Below are positions 22,210 to 33,739 of a stretch of DNA of 64,000 nt, piece after piece (positions within the stretch are counted from its first letter, which is position 1; each line of letters starts with the position of its first letter). This stretch comes from Acanthosepion esculentum. Lineage: Eukaryota > Mollusca > Cephalopoda > Sepiida > Sepiidae. The translations under genes and the position numbers were made by a program. The DNA lies in assembly GCA_964036315.1 (NCBI GenBank), contig OZ038508.1, positions 43,104,435-43,168,434 of the forward strand. Direction: 5' to 3'. The notes under the pieces are model-generated. The model was not told the origin of the DNA and did no database searches. It was given only the letters and a program-made list of their open reading frames with translations.

Positions 22210-23580
22210 TACTTTAGATTTGGGCAGTAAATATTACTTTCCACATTAATATACTTGCAGGTAATTGCGAGAAATATCGTCGAACGTAATTGAAAATGTT
22301 TGTTAATATTTGTTTAGAAGATCATTAAATTGAAGTACTGTAACGCAATAGCGAATGATTCAAATTACATATTTTCAAAAACCGCCATAAATGTAATCAT
22401 TTTCTTTTGTTATGGAATTTTTCAGTTATTCTGGTTGATGTAAGGAATCACAAGGACGTGATTAAAGATTTTGAAGAACGTTGATTTGCTTGAGAGAGAA
22501 ACATCTTTGAATGTAAATCTCTGTCAAACGTATGGAGAACACAGATTAGTTAAAACTGCATACTGCAATTAGGTAGCATATATATGCGCTATGTCCTTTC
22601 AGGGCGTAGGAGATCATGGCTCTCCACAACATTATAGGTTTTTTTCTGTCTGAATTTTTAGTATGAGGATTTATCATTATTTACATGCGGACTGTTGTTT
22701 TCATCTTTGTTGCTTGTCGATCCGAATAATTTCAAATTGAACTCTGAAGAGGAGGATGAGTAGGGGGAGGATGAGGACGACGATTTTGTACTCTGGCAAG
22801 TATCTGTCTGCTCTTTTGTCAAGGGGACATCTCCACTTAAAGCCTTTTTTTCCTTTCCCGGTCTGGCGGAGGAAGCCGACTCCTTTACGTAGAAAGAAAT
22901 AGAGAAAAAGGTGTAAGCAATTGAGCGAATGACAGGAAATGACAGAGAAGCGTTGGGGAGAACGTGAAAGACAGTAAAGAATGAAATTTAAATGGACAGT
23001 GATGGTGGGCAATATGGAAGTCTTGTTTTCCTTTGCTTTTATTTGGTAGTGTTTTTCATTTTAGTGTATATGCTTCTCAAATTAATTTAGCCAATCTCAG
23101 GAATGACAGCCATCAAGACCTAACTGAAATTTCCAGAAGTGTAATTATTTACACATGCATTGCCTAGAGAATTCGAACGGTTCGCTGACAATTTCGGCTG
23201 ATATCAAGTGCTGTATAAAAGATTTGTCAACGAAGTTTCATGCACGGATGAACTTACTTAAAAAAGGATACATTTTAAAGTAAATATTTACTTAACTTAT
23301 CGAATTTACAGTCCGAATCATGTATATTTTGTTACTCAATTTGGATAAATAATTTACGTAATAATATTAAAGATATTATAGTGATTACTACTATGTTTGC
23401 CACGCCTACATTTTTCTCAACTGAGATTGGTCAAATAATAAATACTAACTATCACAAGACAATTTACTGATCGCATTCACCTCACTGAATTTTTCCTACT
23501 GTTAATTCACAAACATGCTTTTGTTATAAAATCACCGATTGGGTAATTTTTCATCCAATCAGATATTTTTTGTGTTCTCT
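22210..23580. other. Unassigned sequence
   Basis: No gene recognised. A 103-codon minus-strand frame (22701-23012) has no identifiable domain. Confidence 0.5.
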
Positions 23581-24206
23581 CGAAATTTCTCCCGCCGTTG
23601 TCCTGGGAGCCTACCGATAGTAATATAAACCAGGATTCGTTCCAAAAATAGACAGTAGAAGCAGAACTCAGTAGAAGTCAGCAACTCACACGCGGCTACA
23701 CAGACTATTCATTCTACTCACTGTGAACACACACACACAGAACTAAAATATCATTCACCATCAGTTCTATGTAACAAGCCAACTTGCAACAGCTCTGTTA
23801 GTTATATATAATCCACAACTGAATTACTACATGTTCTTCTGAAAACATCATTCTATTTAATACAGAACTTTGAACATTCTTATTCAGAAAACTTGTTTTA
23901 TTACATTTAATCTTTCAGCTAACAGATAAAGGGAAACTACTTCTTCTTTCTTATTGTTTTACACATTACAAAAATGTTTTGTATTTGTTGATTTTAATAT
24001 ATATTTTATCGTTGAAACAAAAATCGGTTTTCCATTGTTTTTCCTTAATTCAAAAATGTATAATTGTTAAATGCTATTCAACACGCAGCCACATCAATCT
24101 TTTCAACACAACCAGCATTTACAATAAAATAGCTGACTGCTGGTTTTCGTCTGCTGGATGAGTAGCTAATCTTTTTGCAGTCACCTGCCCGGTAATTAAG
24201 GTAAGC
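23580..24206 (+). promoter_or_regulatory. Promoter/LTR-like segment with splice-donor-like end
   Basis: A TATA-like box TAATATAAA (23621-23629) follows a locally GC-richer stretch (cccgccgttgtcctgggagc). About 30 bp downstream the base composition changes to an A/C-rich leader (cagaactcagtagaagtcag, cacacgcggctacacagac). The segment ends with AAG|gtaagc at 24200/24201, a good match to a splice donor. It could be a promoter plus 5' UTR exon of an unseen gene, or a solo LTR. I found no second copy in the window and no coding sequence. Confidence 0.25.
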
Positions 24207-24266
24207 ATTTTAAAACTATGATAAAAATTTATAAATATATGAAATAAAAAATTTCATTAAAACGTG

Positions 24267-24389
<123 letters not shown>

Positions 24390-25800
24390 CTGATGGTATC
24401 AGTTCTCAAATAGGTATCTATGCTGATGTCTAGAATCCCAAGAGGAAGCTTCCGGGACCACTACAATCATAACTGATCAAGTCTAGGATTAACTCTCATC
24501 CGTCACACATAATTGCAAAAACTGTGCCCCTTACTCTTGCTACTCTCACAACAACCACCTTCAGCAACCATTGAGTGGCTGTTGGTGTGAACGCTAATAA
24601 AAATAAATAAAAAAGTGGTCTCACATTTTTCAATATTAATTTAGTAAGAACATGCGGTAAACTGAAATAGACAATTTTTTTATATCAATTGTAAGGAATT
24701 TATAGATCATCGCGTATTCAATGCATCTTCAAGTGAGAGAAATTATAGTTTTTTCTTCATTATTATTAAAATGGCATTTTTCAGATTAAAATTCTGTCAT
24801 TGTCATCAGAAGAAATAATATAATTTACCTGCGCCGTCGTTGAATCCGTCGCGTTTAATATATCGGAGTATTTACGTTTATCACATGTTCTTACTAAATT
24901 CCTACTGAAACAATCGGGAATAAGTGAACCTTAAAGAAAAACTAAAAAAACTACAAAAAAGCAAAACAAAAAAAAATCAAAACAATACAAATAAATTTAG
25001 AGCTACAACGAAATAAATTATAATGTTCTTTCTATAAAGATAGAGATAATTTTAAAAAAAAAGCATTCATATACTTAACGAGAAAGACATCTTTTCTCGA
25101 TAATGTAGATTTTGTTTTGGGGAAATGAAATTTGTTTTCTGATGACGCCAGTTAATCGGCGAAAGATGACACCGTAGAATGTTTCCAAATTGCCTTAGAA
25201 ATTTACCATTCCATCAGATCCTCATTCATTTTTACTTACACAGGCACACAAACACACACACACACACACATACATGTGTGTGTGGGTATTTGTGTGTGTA
25301 TATGTGTGTGCGAGAGAGACTTTGAGCGAGTGAAGCCCGAGTGTCTTTGCAAAGATCATCATTTTTTTACCATTGTGTGCTGGTGATACAGATTCATAAA
25401 GAACTCTGCCAAATAACAGAAAACACATCGCTTGCCGATTACCAACAGCAGCAACAACTAAAAGGAATGAAACTTGAAGAGAAAATAATGACATAATCAA
25501 GATGTTGTATTTTCCACACTACCCCAAATAAAAAGGTTAGGAAGGAAACCTCTATGACTACTAGAAAGGGCGATAACATCTAGATTTAGAAAACTAGTTT
25601 CCTGAAATACTGTTCGAAGATAAAGATTTTATAAATTTCAATCGAAAGCAGTTCTGACTTCACGGTCCATGAATGCAAAATGTTTCCTCATAAGGGAACG
25701 TCTAATATTACCATTATCATAGCCATTACCATACTTATATGTGAATCTGTCGTGCTCAGAGCTTAGGTATGTGAGCATTTGGGAGAATCACACTCTCTTA
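24390..25800. other. Unassigned sequence with small (CA)n
   Basis: A (CA)n/(TG)n patch at 25244-25310 is the only repeat. The minus-strand 92-codon frame over it is partly repeat-encoded and has no domain. Confidence 0.5.
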
Positions 25801-25811
25801 ACTAGCTAGAC

Positions 25812-26518
25812 CAGAGGTTCTAAACGTTTTTTTTTACCCATGAACCCATTGTTCCCTTCTTTTTTTTCTTGGTGGATCCCTTTATAGCTAGTTGACATAA
25901 AAAAACAATATTTTATTTTCTACTAATAAAAGTTTTGAGGTTTTAATAATGAAAGAAATATTATATAATTAAGCTTTATTTTTAAATGAAAACTAATGTA
26001 ATGCTAGAAATTGTTCTACAATAATAATAATAATAATATTATTAACCAGTATCTTGTATTACAATGTTACAATGTTTCTTCCATTGTCAAGTCGATGGGG
26101 CACAGAGCTCTTCAGGCAATTGAATTCACTGCAGGATTTGTTTATGAACACTGGTTACAAATTTTAATAAACCAATTTAAAGATCCCTGTGGTTGATGTT
26201 GCTCAGCGAGATTCTTTATATCTGGTTCAATCGATGTTAATGGTAGTCGAAGATCACCTCTTTTCACAATGTCAAGTCTATTGCGAACTTTTGATAACAG
26301 TTGAGAAACACGACTGAATCCCGATTCAGCAATTGTTGGAACAGAAATAACGTCGAGATGCGCTTTATTTTAATAAAAACAAATCATTTGAGTTGGTTTT
26401 CTTCATGGACCACCAAAATATTATTGTGGACCTCCAATTTGCTATATTTTGCCTGTGGACTCCTAGAAATATTACATGGTTCCCTAGGGCCCATGTCGAC
26501 CCCAGTTAAGAACCCCTG
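25812..26518 (-). mobile_element. hAT transposon relic, 707 bp
   Basis: The left end CAGAGGTTCTAAACG and right end ...TTAAGAACCCCTG are inverted (right end read inverted: CAGGGGTTCTTAAC), the usual hAT/Charlie-type terminus. Flanks AGCTAGAC (25804-25811) and CGCTACAC (26519-26526) match at six of eight positions, consistent with a decayed 8-bp target duplication. Between about 26370 and 26170 the minus strand is open and reads PTIAESGFSRVSQLLSKVRN, then RLDIVKRGDLRLPLTSIEPD: the C-terminal dimerisation region of a hAT transposase of the ZBED5-like kind (AExGFS..., NRL, GDLRL, IEP). The BED finger and catalytic core are gone, so this is an internally deleted, non-autonomous copy. Confidence 0.85.
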
Positions 26519-26529
26519 CGCTACACTGA

Positions 26530-27090
26530 TCACTGTAATGGATATCAAATCTTTAACCTATAATCAACCTATAAAAGTAACTTTCTGTCTGTCTATGTCT
26601 CTCACTCTCTCTCTCTCTCTCTCGCGCGCACACACTTGTGTATAGGAGGTAAATGGAAGGGGAGAGAGAGATACAGAGAGAGAGAGAGAGAGAGGAAAAA
26701 CATTTATTGTTGATCTTTGACATAGAATATAAAGTAGGTTGTTGTGTCGCCTGGATGCCCGGCAGTAGGCAAAGCTGTTCGAAAGTATATATCCAACAGA
26801 AGCAGCGGCAGTGGTTGCAAAGAAATAATCAACTAGGAGCATGGTATACTGCTAAATCCGCGAACGAGGCGACCCTCAAACGGGTCTAGGCTATGCTTAG
26901 CTAAACGTAATACCTGTACAATTAACTGAATAAATAAAAAACACTAAAAAAAAAATGGGCGTTCAATTTTCGAAGGGCTAAAAGAAAAAGGACGACATTT
27001 TGTTTTCAAATAAGATTATCTGCATGATTCTGATTATTTTCAAATTTTGAATATCATAGACTAAATCAAGTTTAATGCATATCAGTGCAT
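26530..27090. other. Unassigned, with (TC)n and (GA)n patches
   Basis: Short CTCT... and GAGA... runs (26603-26625, 26660-26694) facing each other. No gene recognised. Confidence 0.5.
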
Positions 27091-27092
27091 TC

Positions 27093-27128
<36 letters not shown>

Positions 27129-27189
27129 GATCTATCTATCTATCCTTTTCTTTGATTTTGGGATTTTACATAGTGAGAGATAGAAAAAA

Positions 27190-27236
<47 letters not shown>
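27093..27236. repeat. (CTAT)n and (AT)n microsatellites
   Basis: Left flank of fold-back copy 4; CTAT units with one internal 'gatctat' break, then (AT)n at 27191-27236. Confidence 0.95.
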
Positions 27237-27237
<1 letters not shown>

Positions 27238-27239
<2 letters not shown>

Positions 27240-27428
27240 TTAAGGTATGCGATATTTATTGGTTAAAGTAATCAATACCAGGGATAGAGCGTATGCAAAT
27301 ATAAAATTGACCATGGAAATTAACACCCAGAGCTGAGAGTCTGTTTCATGCCAAACGAAATCTATTAAGTTTAGCATGAAACTGTTTCTCGCCACTGGAT
27401 GTTAATTTAAAATGTCTGCTTTTATGTT
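27238..27428 (+). repeat. Fold-back repeat, copy 4 (both arms)
   Basis: The best-preserved hairpin. Arm 1 (27241-27350) ends 'gagagtctgtttcatgc'; the spacer is about 25 bp; arm 2 starts 'gcatgaaactgtttctcgcc' (27374) and continues 'ggatgttaattta...gcttttatgttta', the inverted counterpart of 'aaatataaaattgacc...ggaaattaac'. (AT)n on the left, (CA)n(TA)n on the right. Confidence 0.8.
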
Positions 27429-27429
27429 T

Positions 27430-27455
27430 ATACACACACACACACATACACACAT

Positions 27456-27492
<37 letters not shown>

Positions 27493-27504
27493 GTAATTTG
27501 TGCA

Positions 27505-27586
<82 letters not shown>
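27430..27586. repeat. (CA)n(TA)n compound microsatellite
   Basis: CA/CATA units then two long TA tracts split by 'gtaatttgtgcag'. Right flank of fold-back copy 4. Confidence 0.95.
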
Positions 27587-27589
27587 TGA

Positions 27590-28200
27590 AGTAATTATAC
27601 AAAGAATTAATTAGCAATGTTAATGTGAGTAATGGCGCAATCCCTTCGCTAGCAATTAATAAGACTTAGTGAGACATTAACTTACTATTAATTCCTTGAA
27701 TAATGTGATCCTTATATTTGAATTGTTAAACAAATGGAATTAAATTCCCAAGCCTCCATAAAACGCATCAGATAGCAGGCTAAACTCACGGGTAGTGTTA
27801 ACACGACACCACTGGCGGGAGGGTTTCTCAGATGAACTACAACGACGTTTTCGCGATCAAGGCATTGAAAAATTGGCTATGGGAATTAAATGATGCGGTT
27901 GTGAAGGTAAAGGTAACGGCCCGAAAGCCGTGAAGCATTAGGCAATCTTATATACCCCGACGAGTTTAAGATGTGACACAATGTCCTTTTAAAAGTTGGG
28001 TACCACCGGCTAATCCCCAAATTGCCTTGTTCCAGCGACCATTGTCACGCTAAAAGTCGATAATTCACTGACGCTGCCTCTTGAGGAATGTGCTGTTGCA
28101 GGGTTAGAATTTATTGGACCATACTTCCCCATTGCCTAATGAGGAAAACAGATACTACGCATTGATCCTGATTAGAAGGACGAGAAGTCATAATAAATAA
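27590..28200. other. Unassigned, GC-richer sequence
   Basis: 27780-28130 is of higher base complexity than its surroundings and may be an old SINE or DNA element, but I see no terminal repeats or coding motif. Confidence 0.4.
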
Positions 28201-28204
28201 GTCA

Positions 28205-28556
28205 TTTTATTTACCTCTACAGTCCGCTAAAGCAGGATGTAAGACAAATACTTTTTTTTACATGGGGATCACTACGCCTACATAAAGACCAAAAACAAAA
28301 TTGTCCAGTCCCCGCGATCACTGTCATACTGGCGTTGATATTACACTTACCATACCCATCTTTGTGCAATGAGAAATATCCCACCGCGGTGTTTGAAACT
28401 CCGAAAGCTTCTCTCCTATAAGATGAATATTGATTTGCAAAATGTAGCTTATATGTGGTACATGTCCGAAAGTATAGAGCCCTAAGTGAGGATCGAACAC
28501 ACAAGTCAGGTGTAGTATTTATAACGCGATAATCTCGCTAACAATTACACCGCGTC
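28205..28556 (-). mobile_element. tRNA-derived SINE candidate, about 350 bp
   Basis: Minus strand: begins gacgcggtgtaattgttagc (A-box-like), then tgtgttcgatcctcac (a clear B-box-like GTTCGATCC) about 45 bp on, then a body of about 260 bp ending near 28205 with 'ggtaaataaaatgac'. This head-plus-body layout is typical of tRNA-derived SINEs. The 95-codon frame across it is incidental. Cephalopods are known to have tRNA-derived SINEs; I cannot say which family. Confidence 0.6.
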
Positions 28557-28559
28557 GAA

Positions 28560-29500
28560 AGTGTCCCTTATAAGATGTGTAAAACAGCTACCACGCTTTG
28601 ATTTCAACTCGAATGTCAAGAATCGTTAACACATAAGCAACAACGCTGATAACAGCTTTTTGTATATATTACTGACATATTGCGTTTTCAAAATATTCAG
28701 TAACGTTTAATTTGCATAACGATTTTAAAGGCATTTTTATTTCTTCTGTGTTATGTACGTTTAAATCAAATTTGAAGAGTTGCCATATATAGGCAATGCC
28801 ATATGTAATCTTTTTTGTATAGAAAGAAGTTATATCTGTCTTTTTCAAAATTCACTCATAAGCTAGAATATGTTAGTGTTTAAAAACGTTAATAATTGTA
28901 ATATTGGCTTCTTAATATAACATTTTTTAAAGAACAGACATATATAATTTTTAAATATTATTTTTTATAACATTCTAATTAAAATAAAAGGGTCTGCTGA
29001 AATTTTTATTATTATTAATAAAAACCGGATTATTTAATTTAAATATATCGAATTTTTAATTCCATTTAAATTAGGTACCACCATTAATTTTCGATACCTA
29101 AAGTTTAAAATGAATTTTTAAAAATGAAAAAGCATTCTTGAAACTTTCTTTTTCGCTCTAATTGAAAGTTAAATGATTAAACGAGGCAAACATGTAAAAT
29201 CTAAAATCTTTTCACCAAGATTTTCTTTAAAAAAATAAAAAATAATTTCATTTATTTGCAAATGAGTCCTGAAGGTTTCATTAAAATCTCATAATTATTT
29301 GATTTTGCATAAATATCCAAATCAATGTACCTTTCACCGGAAAAAAAACGCTAATCGTAAATATTACGTCAGCCGCTGACGAAGAAAACAAATAACCAAA
29401 ATTTCGAACGTGCTAGAATGGATCCGTCTATATTTCTGAGATAGTGTATTATGTACACTATTTATATTATTCAGACAATTGTCCTCAACTTTGTTGACAT
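28560..29500. other. Unassigned, very AT-rich
   Basis: Mostly A/T with homopolymer runs; no gene recognised. Confidence 0.5.
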
Positions 29501-29506
29501 ATTTAT

Positions 29507-29545
29507 TACAACGTTTCGGCCGTTGTACGGTCCGACCTTCTTCAG
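29507..29545 (-). ncRNA. Hammerhead-ribozyme-like core
   Basis: Minus strand: CTGAAGA (29545-29539, fits CUGANGA), a stem II closed by GGTC/GGCC (four pairs, one G-U), GAAAC (29517-29513), loop GTT and the triplet GTA (29509-29507), an allowed NUH cleavage site. Outer stem I can pair GACAT with ATGTC. All core positions fit a minimal hammerhead of the kind found in PLEs. Confidence 0.6.
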
Positions 29546-29559
29546 GTGGTTGGAATGTC

Positions 29560-29757
29560 GAACTGAACACTTTATTTCGCTCACTGGGGGAGACTGTTCT
29601 ATGTTTAATGGATATCAGTTTTCAGTTATCTCCTGTTAATTCCCCTCTCCAAGTTCTCCACTGCCTTAACCGGGAATTGAACTGACACTCTTTGGGTCCT
29701 GTCACTGGATCTAACTAACGCTTTTATCCACTGTACCATGGCGACAAAGATGAGGAC
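29560..29757 (-). mobile_element. tRNA-like SINE head upstream of hammerhead
   Basis: Minus strand: 'ccatggtacagtggataaaa' (A-box-like) and, after about 45 bp, 'gtcagttcaattcccgg' (B-box-like TTCAATTCC), then a body of about 110 bp that runs on to the hammerhead-like core at 29545-29507 in the same orientation. It may be one composite element (tRNA-like head, body, ribozyme). Confidence 0.5.
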
Positions 29758-29759
29758 AA

Positions 29760-30230
29760 TAGTCCGAATAATGTAAAGAGTGTGCTAGAATGGATTAAAA
29801 AAATACTAAAAAATAGTTTGGTTTTTCCTATTAATAATAATATAAACATTTTGACGGTAAAACTTTGTTTTTATGCTGCTTTTCAGCGAAAAGGTGGAGG
29901 AACCTAATTTAAAAATGGTTAATTGAAAATGACGTAAATAAAATAAATAAGGTTTACTTATGTAATTGAATAAAATCAGCAGTTGAATTAGTTTTATTAT
30001 TATAATTAATTTCAAAATTATTGAAATGCATACATATATTCTATTGTTTAATTAGTTGTTATTATAAGTCAAAAACACTAGAGGTTTATTTAACTGCGCA
30101 TCATTATAATTGGATCTATCTGATAAAGATGCAAATAAAATAAATAAGTTTGTCTTCTTCGAAGTAAAAGTGTATTAAAAAAATTGCTCAACACTCTCAG
30201 CCTCAAAATAGTTGAGTCATTCTTCTCTTT
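29760..30230. other. Unassigned AT-rich sequence
   Basis: No gene recognised. Confidence 0.5.
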
Positions 30231-30236
30231 CGATAT

Positions 30237-30633
30237 TTGTATGCAGCTAATGGCCATTACAGTGGGAAAATATATAATATTAAATGTCTCAATAGTATAC
30301 ATGTACATGCTGTTATTGCTTCTGGAACCCATTATGGAGATTCTTTATTTATCCCAAGAATTTACGTCACCATCTGGTCTTGCAATGCCATTCCAAATGC
30401 AAAGGCATCAATTTCCTGTCAAACTATTCTTTGATCTTGCAATTCTCAAAGTTCAGGGCCAAACCCTTTCAAGAGTTGGTATCTACCACGAGAAAAACGA
30501 ACGTTTCCATCATGGTCAACTCTATGGAATTATGTCCAGTGTAGGAAATTCAAGTGGTCTTAGTATAATCACAAAAGGAACGTTGCGAAATAGACATCTA
30601 GCTGTAAACGTTATTTATACAGGAATTTTATAG
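30237..30633 (+). pseudogene. Helitron Pif1-like helicase C-terminal fragment
   Basis: Plus strand in two frames. The first (30237-30365) reads ANGHYSGKIYNIKCLNS, then ASGTHYGDSLFIPRIYVT; after a frameshift the second (about 30360-30560) reads MPFQMQRHQFPVKLFF, LKVQGQTLSRVGIY and HGQLYGIMSSV. This order (NG..., IPRI, F..RRQFPV, K.QGQT, HGQLYVA.SR) is the C-terminal superfamily 1B helicase end of Helitron Rep/Hel proteins and Pif1-like helicases. The conserved KSQGQT Ser is Val here, and the usual ALSR end is degenerate (IMSS). Rep and the N-terminal helicase motifs are missing. A host PIF1 exon is less likely given the frameshift. Confidence 0.85.
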
Positions 30634-30716
30634 ACGTCAGAGAACTTACTGCTTTGTTTTCTCTGTTCATATAATGAGTATTCGGCTAGTATGAACAAAT
30701 TTAGATCTATATGGAC

Positions 30717-30756
<40 letters not shown>

Positions 30757-30827
30757 GAAGGTACAGACATAGAGATAGATAGAAGGAACAATAGGTAGAC
30801 AGGTATAAAAAAAATAGAAGGAACAAC

Positions 30828-30862
<35 letters not shown>

Positions 30863-30947
30863 AGGAACAACAGGTAGATAGATACAAGAAATAGATAGGA
30901 GGAACAAGACATAGATATAAGAAATAGATAGACAGATAGATAGAAGG

Positions 30948-31030
<83 letters not shown>

Positions 31031-31280
31031 AGAAATAGATAGATAGTGTTGTGGGTCCTTACCTATAACTACAGAATGAACTCTTCCTAATACTATGTAT
31101 ACTACGCCTCTCAAGAGAGAGAGACGAATCGAGTCGATCCGATAGTAGTTCACTCCAAACCAGACTGACAGTCATACTAACACCTTCAACATTTTGTATT
31201 ATTATTCCATGTAATATATCTTCGTTATTTCTACTCTTCTGTTCGTTTTGTTCTTCCATGGTCCTAACCTGGACCATAAC

Positions 31281-31330
<50 letters not shown>

Positions 31331-31400
31331 GAATGTATAGAGAGATCAAAGGAACAAATAGATAGAAGGAACCACAGCTAGATAGATAGTTATAAGGAGC
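30717..31400. repeat. (GATA)n arrays with interspersed phrase
   Basis: Repeated (TAGA)n blocks with the phrase 'gaaggaacaaca' or close variants about every 60-130 bp (30782, 30820, 30860, 30898, 30942), an (AT)n tract at 30955-31030 and a second (GATA)n at 31281-31330. 31045-31270 is unique. The phrase spacing suggests a larger tandem unit made of a GATA run plus this phrase. Confidence 0.9.
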
Positions 31401-31599
31401 AAATAGATAGATGATAACAGGTTGAGAAAGATTATATATGACACTTGTTTGAAGTAAGCTATAAGGAAAGAAATGAAAATAGTCAATAGGAAAAAGAATT
31501 TTCTAGTAACTCTGTATTTTTGATAGCAATATATATACTTGAAGCATTCGATCTCCTACCGTAAATATTGATGTGAGCTTGAGTGGCTTAAATAGGCGC

Positions 31600-32160
31600 G
31601 TGAACGTCTGAGAGAAGGAAGGAAAGTAGAAAGGAAGGAAAGCAAAGAGGAAGGAAGGAAAACAGTAAACGTAGCAAACAGTATCATTAAAAAAAAGTGC
31701 TCTCGAGAAAGAAGCGAAGAAGGTGAAAAGCAGCAAAGACAACGGAAAGAGCGGGAAGGCCTAGCCGGTGTTGGGCAGGTAAGAAGAAAGATGAAGAAGC
31801 TGGAGTCTGCTTCAGCCTCGAAGAATATTGGAAATCGATACTCTAGTTTGAGGATCAATTGCTGAGGAATATTCTTGGTCGTAAAACGTCTCTCAACGTC
31901 TACTTTCAGCGCTGATTGTAAGACCAAACTCAAAAAGAAAACAAAATGAGAGAGAGAGGGAGGGAGGGAGGATGAGAGAGATAGAAAGAGAGAGAGTTCA
32001 ATGCAGTGGACGGGGGGAGATACAGAGTGAAATTGTAAATTTTTTCGGAGTAGAACGTTTCTGAACAGTAACCGTGAAAAAAAAATGATTACCTGGAGCA
32101 TTAGGGGGAGCGAGAGATAGGGAGAGAAAGAGAGAATGAAAGAGAGAGAGAGAGATAGAT
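31600..32160. repeat. Purine-rich tract
   Basis: The plus strand is rich in G/A (ggaaggaaag, gagagagggagggaggg). The minus strand has 80-180-codon frames rich in Ser, Phe and Leu that follow from composition alone. Confidence 0.7.
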
Positions 32161-32199
32161 AGATAGATAGTGAAGACTAATAAACTAGTTGAAAATGCA

Positions 32200-32269
32200 A
32201 AAAACGCAATAAAAACACACATTATATATATATATATATATATACACGTGTCTATAAACACTTTCTTTA

Positions 32270-32364
<95 letters not shown>

Positions 32365-32478
32365 TGCACTGATAAAAACACACATTTCAAATGGAGAAAT
32401 ATAATTAAATAAATTATTGTACTTTATATCGATATCTTACTATTTAACCAACGAAGAATCTCCACGCAGTATATCCAC

Positions 32479-32536
<58 letters not shown>

Positions 32537-32540
32537 TTAT
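32200..32540. repeat. (TA)n, (CTAT)n microsatellites
   Basis: (AT)n at 32222-32244, (CTAT)n(AT)n at 32271-32362, and (CTAT)n at 32480-32537. Confidence 0.95.
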
Positions 32541-32789
32541 CTCTTCTGTGCTATATAATATTCTATTACGCAACAGTGCTATCAAATTAAAACTGATATT
32601 AAATAATCAATGCTAATAAAATTTTCTGGAAAGACGGATATAAAATAAATAAATAAACATATGTTAATTTCAGTTTAAATACCTGTGCATGTTAAAAGAT
32701 ATACAATAGCTGCGCGTGAGATTTCGTTATAGAAGTCGAGGCTTGATACGCATATTGTAAAAGTATATCTACGCTTGACATCTTAATTT

Positions 32790-32932
32790 TAGGTTAAAAT
32801 CCTCGGAACGAGATGTCGACGAAGCGAGTTCGTATTCGTTTCGTTTATTTCTTTAAAGTATATTTCGTTCTAATGCCGTTGGTAAGGGCGGGAATCAACC
32901 TCTCCCTCCTAGCTATGGGTTAAATGGTAGGA
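32790..32932 (+). mobile_element. tRNA-derived SINE, tail part
   Basis: A B-box-like gcgagttcgtattcg is followed by 'tttatttctttaaagtatat' and 'gggcgggaatcaacctctcc', 'tagctatgggttaa', the tail seen after the 72-bp array at 8470-8512. Confidence 0.55.
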
Positions 32933-33122
32933 AAGACAGTGTTTTTAAGTTTACGTTGGCAAGCAATCTACATGAAACAAAACTCAGAATGAAATAATCA
33001 CGTGGAAATGCGGCTAGCAATTCTTTTTCTTAAAAATCTAGTTGCTATGGAAACCACAACCGCAACGCCTAAATTGTGAGTGTGTGAGTGAGTGAGTGAG
33101 TGGATGATATATTAATATATAG

Positions 33123-33300
33123 TAGGCACGGTGAAATAATGGTTAGCAGCTCGGATGGAAAAATCAAAGAGCCGAGTTCGAATTCCAGTCGAGTCCACTA
33201 CATTAGCTTATTTGCTAATACTCTTGGAAAAGGTATAGATGCATCTCTTTTCCCCATTCCAGCCATTGTTTGAGGTTTGTTCTTCATGAATAAAAAAAGG
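33123..33300 (+). mobile_element. tRNA-derived SINE
   Basis: The head ggcacggtgaaataatggtt, with agcagctcgg after it, has an A-box-like region, and gagccgagttcgaattccag holds a near-consensus B box. The tail reads 'ctcttggaaaaggtatagat', 'gcatctcttttcccc'. The spacing (about 45 bp between boxes) fits a tRNA origin. Relatives in the window: 8374, 32790, 37370 (minus) and 57922. Confidence 0.75.
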
Positions 33301-33739
33301 CGTTATGGTTGTGATATATATATATATATATTCAATCTTGTACTTTCAAATGGAACTCTGAGCGCGATTTATTCAAAAGCTTTGTGTAAAATTCCGATCA
33401 AAATGTGTAAAAAATCACTTGGTGCAAGGTAATATGAATATGGCGGGGAAAAGAGAAGAGTTCAAAGGGAATATAAATTGTTTTCCTCTGTTACTCTCGT
33501 CACATGCGACTTTGTGTTGTCATGGAAAAGGACAAAATTTTACCTATTGACAAGTGCAGGCTGCTCTTCAATCATTTTTTTTACGACTGGACATATAAAT
33601 GTGCATTAAGTGTTTCATTGCATTTTCACGATCACATCATTCGTTAAGGTGGTAAGGACAACATATCTTCTGCAGCCATAACAGCAGCTGTGTTTCATCG
33701 GCAAACAGCGCATTTATATGTTTAGAGATTCTTCATAAA

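Noticed and set aside
33123..33190. Functional tRNA gene
   Set aside because: A-box-like and B-box-like sequences are present, but no cloverleaf with paired acceptor stem forms, and several copies share a non-tRNA tail, so these are SINEs.
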